DNA from: Akanthomyces muscarius
Taxonomy: Eukaryota > Ascomycota > Sordariomycetes > Hypocreales > Cordycipitaceae
Direction: 5' to 3'
DNA length: 64,000 nt
Assembly (NCBI RefSeq): GCF_028009165.1
Contig: NC_079245.1
Coordinates: forward strand, 248,001-312,000
The position numbers and the translations under genes are program-made. This document shows positions 21,199-30,175 of the stretch, piece after piece. Under the pieces are notes generated by a model that saw only the letters and a program-made list of their open reading frames with translations, had not been told where the DNA came from and ran no database searches. The first letter of the stretch is position 1. Every line of letters begins with the position of its first letter.

Positions 21199-22287
21199 CT
21201 AACTAATCTGCACACCATCTAGCTCGCCATAAATCTCTTTCTTCACGTCCTCATCCGCCCAGCACATATCCACCGCATTCCTCGCCAGCTGCACCATTTC
21301 CTTTTCACTCAAGCATCCGAGGTGGTATGCCTTTTCCATGTTGCCATCAATCCACACGTCGTGCATGTACACAGGGTCGTCGCTGTTGATGCAAAACTTG
21401 ACGCCACGATCCAGGAGCTGCCGCAGCTTGGGGAACAGCACCTCGGTCGCCGTTCGTCGGTGATAGGCATGCGGACACAGCGTTAGACCAATGCCCTTGT
21501 CGACCAGTCCCGCCATGAGCTCTTCCTTGTCCAGCACATCCAGACCGTGATCGATGCGCTCAACTTCTACATCGAAAATGGCCTGTCGGATATGCTCGTG
21601 GGTGTCCTTTTGCCCAAAGTCACAATGCGTCGTCACATGCAGGCCATCCTTCTTTGCCCTTGCGAAGCCATCGGCAAACAAGCTCGGCGGCCGCTCGTAG
21701 GCATTGCTGGCCAGGCCAACCGCATGAAACAGACCCTTTCCGCCGGGTCGCTTTGCCCACGGCAGCGCCGTCTCATACGCCGCCTCGCCGTCCTGTACCG
21801 GCTCGTCGCGGATGAAGCAAAAGATCCAGTTGCTGCGCACGCCATATTGGGCCGCCGCATCCTGTTGCGCCCGCAGGTAGCCATTGAGCACATGCTCCGC
21901 CGGGACGCCCCGACGCGTGTGCGCCTGAATGTCGAAAAACGGCTCCGCGTAGCGCACATTCATCTCGCGACAGCGCTTGAGGTAGTCCATGGCCAGCTCA
22001 TAAAAGTCTTCTTCGTGGATGAGCACCTCGCAGCCGGCAAAGTAGGCCTCGAGGAACGTGGGCACGTCCTTGCGGCCGCCCAGCTCCGGCCGGTGGTTGT
22101 AGGTGACGCGGTATGATTCCAGGAGCGCCTCGTAGGTGTTGTACTCGTGGTCCCTGAAGCGCAACGGGACCTTGTTGCGCTGCGCAAGCTTCCATCGCAG
22201 CGCGGGCTGGAGCGTGCCCTCAATGTGAATGTGCAGCTCGACCTTGGGCAGGCCTGCGATAAACGGCGATATCTCGAGGCCGTTCAT
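21199..22287 (-). CDS. Adenine/adenosine deaminase-family protein with altered HAGE motif
   Basis: Single-exon, 362 aa, metal-dependent amidohydrolase of the ADA/AAH1 family. Zinc ligands are present: H19 and H21 (ELHIHIEGTL), H221, and D303 of INSDDPVY. The HG motif (RIDHGLDV, H247) and the substrate-side pattern (AEPFFDIQAHTRRGV) match yeast adenine deaminase Aah1 well. The motif that is HAGE in ADA and Aah1 reads H221-C-D-F-G here, so the glutamate that protonates the purine N1 is absent. The usual CPxSN is CPHAY. This suggests a divergent subfamily with another substrate or mechanism, or loss of activity. I recall ADA relatives with HCD-type motifs in bacteria and fungi but cannot assign a substrate. 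It is divergent from a Dal5-type transporter at 22697. Confidence 0.88.
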   Translation of the reverse strand: MNGLEISPFIAGLPKVELHIHIEGTLQPALRWKLAQRNKVPLRFRDHEYNTYEALLESYRVTYNHRPELGGRKDVPTFLEAYFAGCEVLIHEEDFYELAMDYLKRCREMNVRYAEPFFDIQAHTRRGVPAEHVLNGYLRAQQDAAAQYGVRSNWIFCFIRDEPVQDGEAAYETALPWAKRPGGKGLFHAVGLASNAYERPPSLFADGFARAKKDGLHVTTHCDFGQKDTHEHIRQAIFDVEVERIDHGLDVLDKEELMAGLVDKGIGLTLCPHAYHRRTATEVLFPKLRQLLDRGVKFCINSDDPVYMHDVWIDGNMEKAYHLGCLSEKEMVQLARNAVDMCWADEDVKKEIYGELDGVQIS

Positions 22288-22696
22288 TTTTTCTCTTTTT
22301 GCAATTTTTCACAAACAATTTTTTTGGACGAGTAGAAGAGACGGACGCTAAGCTCTGATAACAGAAAACGGTGCCGGAGCCCGCCGGCACCGCGCCGTCG
22401 TTATTGCCGTCGCTCCGCTGCCGGCCAATACAACTCCAATGCTAGCATCCCCGCCACCATTCTCCATTTCTCCATTCTACACCCACGCGGCAGTGGATTA
22501 TCAACGTCCAATTCCCTGAACTCGGGTACCTTGCGCGGGCCTGACTCGCATGTTTACGCCTTCTGTAGCGCTAGCCTGCCGGCCGTGTACTGGTAACTAG
22601 TTACGGTTTCGGTGGGGGTGGCGCTTTTTTGATAGACTCACCGACCGACCGGACCGCCCTTATCTGTCGTTCATAGGATAAAGAGTCGTCCCGCCC
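22288..22696. promoter_or_regulatory. Divergent promoter with GATA motifs (deaminase / transporter)
   Basis: 409-bp shared upstream region. It has three HGATAR sites, the binding motif of AreA/Nit2-type nitrogen regulators: TGATAA at 22356-22361, TGATAG at 22630-22635 and AGATAA on the minus strand at 22660-22665. A related GGATAA lies at 22676-22681. The spacing of the last three within about 50 bp, next to the transporter ATG, fits nitrogen control, though no binding is shown. Confidence 0.45.
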
Positions 22697-24290
22697 ATGT
22701 CGCGAGAAGGGGAGAGGCAGCGACTGATTCAGCCTCAAGACACAATGGCCGGACCTTCGAACATGACCGTGGAAGAGAGCGGCTGCGATGAGGCGACTGT
22801 CGCCCGCCGCGTACTGCGCAAGATTGATCGGGCAATCATTCCGCTGCTCTTTGTCACGTACATGCTCAACTTTATGGACAAGGTGATTCTCTCAAGTGCC
22901 GCCGTATTTGGCCTGAGGGAGGATACAGTGAGTGACCCCAGATGGTACTGAGTTGACACCAGTACTAATTATGCAGAACCTCCACGGTCAGCAGTACAGC
23001 TGGGTCAGCAGCATCTTTTACTTTGGCTACCTCGTCTGGGAGTATCCCACCACACTTCTCATTGCCCGCTTGCCCGTCGGCAAGTATCTAAGCGCCAACA
23101 CGGCGTTCTGGGGCGTCACTGTGGCCGTCACGGCTGCATGCACCAACTTTGGCGGCCTCATGGCAGTTCGTCTCTTGCTGGGCGTTGCTGAGGCTACCAT
23201 CACTCCCGGCTTCATGTTCTTGACGTCAACCTGGTACACGCGCGATGAAATGCCCACACGCGTGGGCATCTGGTTTGCGGGCAACTCAGTCGGCGGCTTG
23301 GTCTCGAGCCTGATCGCCTTTGGCGTCGGCCACATTGAGGACAATATTCACCCGTGGCGCTGGATGTACATCATTCTTGGTGTCGCGACGTTCCTCTGGA
23401 CCATTCCCATGTTCCTCTTCCTCCCTGACACAATTTCCAAAGCCAAATTCTTGACGCCAGAGGAGCGCGAAGTTGCAACCCGCCGGACGATCGTCGCTGG
23501 AACGGGAAGCACCGAAGACACCCGCTTCTCATGGGAGCAGGTTCGCGAGTGTCTCATCGATCCCAAGACGTGGCTCATCTTTTGCATTGCCATCCTTGGA
23601 CAGATTCCCAACAGCGGCACTCAAAACTTTTCAAACATTATTGTCAAATCATTCAATTTCACCAGCCTGCAATCTACACTCATCAACATTCCCTACTCCC
23701 TCCTCACTGCAGCCATCATTGCATGCACAGGATGGCTTGCAGGCCGCTACCGCACGCTGAACTGCCTCCTCATCATCGCAGTTGTATTTCCATGCGTGGT
23801 GGGCGCAGCAATCATTTACTGCCGCAAGCAAATTCCCTCGCATGGCGTGCAGCTCTTCGCCTACTTTTTGCTGTCGCCTGGTCCTGCGTCCATGCCGCTC
23901 AACATGGCGCTGGTGCAGTCCAACTTCAAAGGCGTCACGAAGAAGATGACAATCACTGCATTGCTATTCATCGCATACTGCACTGGTAATATTGCCGGTC
24001 CGCAATTCTTCCGCGCGAGTGAGGCGCCGACGTACAACACGGCATTCAAGACAATCATCATCTGCTACTCCTTGGTCATTGTCTTGGCCATTGCGCTACG
24101 CATATACCTGCAATGGTTCAACGCCTTTAGGTCAAAGACAGAGGGTATTCAAGGCAGCGCGGGCACGGCGGGTGCTGTGGCAGACGCCAAGCTGGGCGAT
24201 GGCACTGATGCCGCGCCAGTGGAACTTCGACCCGAGGCATTCGAGGACGTGACAGACTGGAAGACTGTTGGATTCAGATACCGACTGTGA
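22697..24290 (+). CDS. MFS transporter, Dal5/allantoate-permease family
   Basis: Twelve-segment organic-anion:proton symporter of 514 aa. Exons are 22697..22927 and 22977..24290, with a 49-nt intron (GTGAGT, ACTAAT branch, ATGCAG acceptor). Splicing gives FGLREDT-NLHGQQYSWVSSIFYFGYL, the usual early loop of this family. The TM4-5 region (GVAEATITPGFMFLTSTWYT) and the C-terminal WKTVGFRYRL are typical of Dal5/Tna1/Seo1 carriers. Substrates in the family include allantoate, ureidosuccinate, nicotinate and cysteate. It shares a GATA-containing promoter with the divergent deaminase-like gene, so a nitrogenous substrate of that enzyme is a reasonable guess. Confidence 0.9.
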
Positions 24291-24339
24291 TTTAGCGACC
24301 AGTACCAGTAATATGAACTTGCTCTAAAAGCCGCGTCAG

Positions 24340-25877
24340 TCACGCGAATTTGTCTATACCAGTGTCCCCAAAACAGGGCACGAGATGGCGTTGACCGCGC
24401 ATGCCTTGGTCTGTGTCCTGTCTGGTCGTCATAGTGATTGCTACATATCCCGCGATTGAACATGGCTCTTCGGAAGCGGCTATATAATCGACCCGATGGA
24501 AGCTGCATATGAAACTTCCCGGTATATATTCACAACTGCCTTTCATGCGAGCCTCGTGCCACCATATCTGCTCCGCTTCCGCTTTGGTCTCCAGAAGCTG
24601 CGCGACAAATGCACTGCCAAAGAATCCGCTGCGATATGCGTGCTGCTTGAGCAAAACGAGAGCCCGACCCAGAATGGCGCGATCGCGGACGACGCTACAG
24701 ATTACCTGAAGCAAGTTGCCCAAGTTTGGGATCATGTACATCAAAGCTTTGGCAGGGAAAGTCTCGTAAGCGTTGAGCCGCCGCTCGGTATCAATGATAT
24801 CTTCAGCAAAGGCGACTATGCGCTCAAAGTGGTGGGAGAGCTCATCCCAAGCCAGATTTCCTTTGGAAGGGTCAAGATTCATTGACATGTAGACGCATTG
24901 CTCGTACATTTTCAAAATCTTCAGGTGGATGCCCCAGAAGTTTGTTTGACCAAACGGGTCATCGCTACCAAACTGCGCAGAATGCCGATATTCTGCAAAC
25001 TTCCACTTCCAGGCCTCGTATAGCTTGCGGTGAGATCGACGGTGCTGTTGGTAGTTCGGAATGAGGACCGGAACCAAGATGTTACTACCGCAAGAGTACC
25101 GTAAACTCATCAAAATGGCAAGCATTTCCTTGAACACCTCGTCCACTGACTTGAATGGCCTGGAATTCGATATTTCAGGTGGAGAAATTGGCAGCATTTG
25201 AGAAGCCGCGGCCAAATGTAGAGGCGAGTCGAGCAACTCCATATAGTGTCGCACAAAGGGATACCATATCGACGACACTCTTGCGACACAGTTGGGAAGG
25301 CAAGCGTCGCTTCTCTGACCCGTCGTGCATTGCCAGCGGTCCCACTGGTTGAGCAGGCCAAGACCATTCCTGACCTGTATCAAGGCGCCTGTGGGATTCC
25401 CGCGCAGTCTGTAGTAGCGCGTGAGCAGCAACGAGGAGACGAGCACCATTTCTTGGTCGGCGTAGCTCACGATGGAAAGGTCCAGGACGAGGATGAGCGC
25501 ATCGCCTTGTTGCAGTGCTCGAGCTCGTAGCGCTCATCCTCGTCCTGCAGCCATTGATTTAAAGCCCGCTGGTCGTCACTTCCGTCGTGGCTCTTGGCCT
25601 CGTGGCGTCGCTTGGTCTGTCGTAAAAAGGCGGCCATGGCGAGTGCAGCATGCCACGCGGCCGGATACCGTTGGCAGGCCAGCAGGCTCGTGGGACTCCA
25701 AATTTCGGCATCGAACACGGTCGTCGCTGCAAGTACAAAATTCTGGCGGAAAAAGTAAAACAGCTGTCGTTCCTGGAATCCGGGAATCTCAGGAAAGGGC
25801 GACAATGTCTGGATCGGCTGCTGTAGCCGGCCAGCTGCTTGTATCTCGGCAGTGGCACCAAATGAGCCGCCGGGCAC
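24340..25877 (-). pseudogene. Fungal-specific transcription factor remnant, frameshifted, no zinc cluster
   Basis: Two overlapping minus frames make one regulator body: about 25877..25510 (ERQLFYFFRQNFVLAATTVF ... ELEHCNKAMR) and about 25515..24340 (LILVLDLSIVSYADQEMVLV ... RNGLGLLNQW ... to the stop at 24340). Together they resemble the C-terminal fungal transcription-factor domain of Zn2Cys6 proteins. The shift is one base, between codons NKAMR and LILVL, and lies at the arm of an 18-bp inverted repeat (25483-25500 / 25530-25547). An in-frame TGA precedes the first frame, and no Cys6 motif was found upstream on this strand up to about 26.7 kb. It therefore appears to lack the DNA-binding domain. 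A sequencing indel could explain the frame break but not the missing domain. Confidence 0.65.
25483..25547. repeat. 18-bp perfect inverted repeat, 29-bp spacer
   Basis: Arms CAGGACGAGGATGAGCGC (25483-25500) and its exact reverse complement (25530-25547) could form a hairpin. It lies inside the transcription-factor remnant, at the frame break. Confidence 0.95.
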
Positions 25878-28275
25878 TCATTGTGCTACGGTCGCATTCC
25901 CGTCAAACGAAAATGGCAAGTGTTATGCTACAGAATGAACATCAAATTTCATGCATTTTCTCGAATAGTATCTATATGTTAGAAACACCAGCGCATATCT
26001 GCTTTATGTACCGCACTTTGCGCGATGCCCCCCTCATCTAGGTGTAGTCATTTTGTCTCATTCCGCTGCCATACTATCAAGTACATGTTAAAATACAGTT
26101 TTGTGCAATCTGCGGAGGCAGACATCACCTATTCCGGGAAATCGCGCAACATTGATCCGTTATTGCACTTTTTAGCAGCAATGTATTAGATGAAGTGCTG
26201 CGCGTCCAACAACTTGGTACAGATGCTTCTTACTGGTGAATGAGAAGCTGTTTAAAAACCATCGCATCCGCACCTTCCTGGTTCTGGGGCAACTGTAAAA
26301 GTCCGCGATTCCGGGAAGGCTCCAGGATGTCAAAGGTCACCGGACACAATTCCCTATCGGAGGAAACGGAGCTTGCCGATCGAACACTTTGCGGCAGCAG
26401 TCTATTTTGTGTATATTAACGACGACTCAGTGAAGTGGAGTGTGAAGGGTATAAAGACGATAACTTAACGGCTATATTCACGTCAACGAGGCTACTGCCA
26501 CAGATGACCGTATGCGAGACAACAAAAAGCAGACGCGGCACCTTTTACACAAAAGATTATAGGGGCTGTAAAACCTTGCAGCGGAATTGCGTCCCCCCGC
26601 CCAGGTTCTGGACGTATTCAACACACTATATAAAAACTGAATACACCGACTTAGCCCGGTGAAAGCCTCAACTTCATAGACGCCCGCCCTTCACATTCAC
26701 AGCACAGTCTCTCTCGATCCTACGTTCATATTGCCAAGACAAAATATTAGGATAGTAAAGTATATGATGGCCATGCAGCTAGCCACGTTACTCGTGGAGG
26801 GCCAATCTCGAGGTCACCGAGCCCATTTTCCCTATACGTGAGCGTACTGTCACACTGCAGTTGACTCGCTGCGCCTTGGGTACTCACGGGTTGATAACCT
26901 GCTTACGAAGCGCCATTAGGAGATGACTCTACAGATGGCTCCTATTCTATATCCGACTTTACCCGCTGATAGCAATCACGGCAGCTCTACAGCCATCTGT
27001 GGGCTTCGCATGCACAGAACTACATTTAAGTCACCGCCTTCATGCCAAGGTAAGGAGTGTATATCGACGGCAAAGTGGCAGCTAAGGTGGCGGACAAATT
27101 GAAGCAGACGAGAAACTGCGACATGGTGTGGCATTACTGTTAGTCGCAGCTTATACTCGACTATTTAATAAACAAGATGGTTCCTTACCTGGTCCCCCCC
27201 AAAAAAATACGAGGCTCAAGCACATCAACTCCGAACGTCAAAAATGCGTGGTCTGGTCGGTTTACTCGCCCTCGCGGCCGACGACCTCGGTAGCCCAGTC
27301 CAGCCGGACCAGTCGATCAACACTCGCGAGCTCAACACTCCCCAGACGGCCAGTGGCTTCTACCACAAGTACGTCTTATGCCAGCATGCAGGAATAGAAA
27401 TGACGGCTGTATTCATACGATACTAGCGCCTCCCCAACTTGCTGTCTCTCAGGAGTCTACATGTGCCAAAACGGCAAGTCGCGATCGTTCTGATATCTTA
27501 TTAAAGTTTTACTGAGTCCTTCAAAGGCTGGATCTACCAGGTCAACATGGACCAGATGAGGGCCAGGGGGCACGGCTGTGACCCGCCATGGGGCCTTATT
27601 GCTACTAGCCGGTCCGGATACCCTTGCTACTGCTGCTAGAAATGGCTTTGTTTACCAGGGCGTACGTGGGCATTTCCGATGCCCACGGAGAAAGCATTTC
27701 AAGGGTTTGTCAATGAGACACGGCTTCAGATGAGTCTGTTTGATGAATGATGCGTTCTGAAAAACATTCCATTTGCGACGGAATGTAACATATCTGTACT
27801 CTGTTCAGGTGAAATACCTATTAGAAGGCTGAGTGTGAAAATTCAACCAACTTCGGCCTGCTTACAGCTTGTCTGGCTCCGGCTTGGGAGTGACACGACG
27901 ACGAAGGTGGGAAGTGAAGAGTTGTATTGAGACGGCGTTCCTAGAGCTGGCTTTATGCGGTGTACAATTTTAACCACAAGTTAGTAGGCTGTCCTCCGAA
28001 TGAACTCTCACTACGACTCTTGCCGGCTGAAATACGAACGAGGAAGACTATTCGACACTTTGAAGCATACCGGGCCATCATCTTGTGGGTAAAATTGTCC
28101 ACTGGTCATACATAGCACTTTGTAGGGAGGATCAGGCTGGGGCTATGTTTCACTACCAATGCAGCCTGACAGGGACTTTCGTCGCCGAATGTTATATGTT
28201 CAATTATTAACCTTTTCTTCTTTATCCGAGCAACAATTTTGCATCGACAATTCGTCCATTTTGACTCCCGTCATC
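25878..28275. other. Gene-poor accessory region
   Basis: 2.4 kb with no intact gene. Contains a possible secreted-protein remnant at 27244-27640 (listed separately). The rest shows no coding bias, and no transposon protein or terminal repeats were recognised. Confidence 0.5.
27244..27641 (+). pseudogene. Possible remnant of a small secreted protein
   Basis: An ATG after AACGTCAAAA opens a GC3-biased frame (MRGLVGLLALAADDLGSPVQ ... TASGFYHK) that looks like a signal peptide plus mature N-terminus, ending at a GTACGT donor (27370). After a CTCTCAG acceptor at 27453, coding-like pieces are visible in different frames: VYMCQNGKSRSF near 27456, and TESFKGWIYQVNMDQMRARG with a Cys-rich end (YPCYCC, stop about 27641). 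No splicing I could find joins them in frame. It may be a decayed effector-like gene or may have introns I misplace. Confidence 0.3.
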
Positions 28276-28727
28276 ATGACTGCCAACGGTACTAAAGCTC
28301 GTGTGCGCGACGCCGCGATGGAAAAGCGCAGACAAAAGAAATGGGCTCCCCGAACACGCACTGGCTGCTTATCCTGCAGGTACATCTACAATGCACTTTA
28401 CTCTAGCCTGGATTGTTTTAATGGCTGCGATACAGGCAACGCCACGTCAAATGCGACGAAAGGAAGCCGTCTTGCGTCAACTGCACTGCCCAGGGCGTAG
28501 CATGTGCTTACGGGACAGCGCCCATGGTGTGGCAGGCGAGGCAGCTGAACCCAGCTTTGCCACAGCTGGGAGAAAGCCACACATGCGTTGCTACGCATGT
28601 CGCTATGCTTATTTTTACCATGAATGTATCCAAAGCATGCATAGAATACGAGAAAATTGCTGCATATATCTATATTAGTTTTCTAATAAGCTCATGGCGC
28701 ACATTCTTCTGCTTGGTGGAAGCCTAG
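28276..28727 (+). CDS. Orphan Zn2Cys6 DNA-binding domain, truncated regulator
   Basis: Exons are 28276..28379 and 28436..28727, with a 56-nt intron (GTACAT...ATACAG) placed inside the zinc cluster, as is common in fungi. The splice restores a complete cluster, [23 protein letters not shown] followed by TAQGVACAYG, with spacing CX2CX6CX5CX2CX6C. After the cluster, about 70 residues (MVWQARQLNPALPQL ...) run to a stop at 28725-28727, with no transcription-factor middle domain. A real regulator would be several hundred residues longer, so this is a fragment or has unresolved 3' exons. A C-terminal-only regulator remnant lies 2.4 kb away on the opposite strand (24340-25877); the two may be halves of one gene split by inversion. 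Confidence 0.5.
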
Positions 28728-29659
28728 GCCCCGAGAGGCCCTGGTGCTCAGTCAGGTGGCTGAGAGGCTGTCAAAGTTCTCGGCAAGGCGACCCTCCTAT
28801 GGGTACCCGCAGCTTTGTTGAAGAGTACACCGATAAGACGCAATGTTATTCATTTCGAAACTACCGTTCTATGTGCTCGCCGCCCCTACCAACAATGTCT
28901 TGACATGGTCTTGGCAGTCCTCCCATACCTGCTTAAAGCTCTTACCAAGCGTGCTCTGAACACCACTACGACAGCTAGCTCACGAGGTTCAGATTTGTGA
29001 AATAAGGTATATGAAATCAATGGATCGATCACTCGATATATTGAAGGTAGAAATCTTGAAGGTATATATGACCACGTTATATATATACGGGCAACAGTCC
29101 AGCCCGCGAGTCTAGCCCTGGATATTCGCGAACGTGCATCGCCACCGGACAGCTGAAGCATGTCGGCATTGCGCTCATTGGTGCCTACGACTCTTGTGAA
29201 GAGGTCAATCAATATATCGCTGTTACAGTGCAGCTTTTATCGATTTCATCAAGGCCTCTGATTCGTGCCCGCAAGCCTCGCCCAGGGAATGGCAAGCCCT
29301 CGTTGCTCCCCACCGAAACCGTTGCATATGACGTGCTTCTTCACGAGAGCGAAACGAATGTTCTTTTCGCAAGATAGCATTGCCATATGACGTTAGCAAT
29401 GATGTAGAAGGTATAAGATCATCATTAATATCGGTATTCAGAGGCTGAACTGCAGCTCAACTCACCCATACGGGACAAGGAGGGAAGACCCAGAGGAATA
29501 TAAATGCTTGCGACTTGCAGGTGCAATTTCAAACAGTCCTTGTACTTCTAAAACACTTGCTCCAGAAAATGTTCTGACGCTGTCTCTTTTTCTCATAAAA
29601 ATCGAATCATTAAAACATTCACTCAACAAAAAGCCAATCTCATCAGCCCGTCAGTCACA
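28728..29659. other. Intergenic region and promoter of the small gene at 29660
   Basis: No gene seen in 28728-29490. TATAAA at 29499-29504, 156 bp before the ATG, is a good TATA box for the following gene. Confidence 0.5.
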
Positions 29660-30175
29660 ATGTCGTCGTTCTATACCCTTCTTACCATCACCAATAATTT
29701 TCCGGTCGACTTGACAGATGGGACTGCGACGATAAAGACCGGAACATTGGTTGGAAGAATACCCGAGACCATCGAACCCGAAAAGAAGACTACACAGATT
29801 CGAATCAATGCTACAAATGGTCTGTATTTTAATAGACTGGTGATAGAAACGAAGACAGCACTAAGTTGCGTGATATCTAGCCGATGATGGATCGAGCGGC
29901 CATCTCACTTACGCGGTCGTTATTGGAGGCCGTGAACGACACATTTCTTTTGTTTTCAAATGCGACAATAGCTCGTCAAACCAGGCAAAGATCAACTCAG
30001 AATGGGCAGATCTCTTCGAGGCATCAGTCAGCGCATTCAATCTTGGCGATCATCCTCTTGTGGGTATGTATCTGCAAATCATTCCTGCTATCTTATGCCC
30101 AGACTTACACGGCAACTAGTTGACTACAAAGTCAGTGCTGCGGCCAGGCGGTCGGAACATGACACTGCTGAGTAG
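29660..30175 (+). CDS. Small unrecognised three-exon protein (132 aa)
   Basis: Exons are 29660..29819, 29881..30063 and 30120..30175. Introns are 61 nt (GTCTGT...ATCTAG) and 56 nt (GTATGT...AACTAG). Both phases fit, and splicing removes three in-frame stops. The product starts MSSFYTLLTITNNFPVDLTD and has alternating hydrophobic strands (TIKTGTLVGRIPETI; HLTYAVVIGG; HISFVFKCDNSS). It then has a helix-like segment (SEWADLFEASVSAF) and a tail LVVDYKVSAAARRSEHD. There is no signal peptide, no membrane segment and one Cys. The layout suggests a compact beta-sandwich, loosely like small fungal beta-sandwich lectins or lipid-binding proteins, but I recognise no family. It stands alone in a gene-poor block with its own TATA box and a good ATG context (CACAATG). 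Confidence 0.7.
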
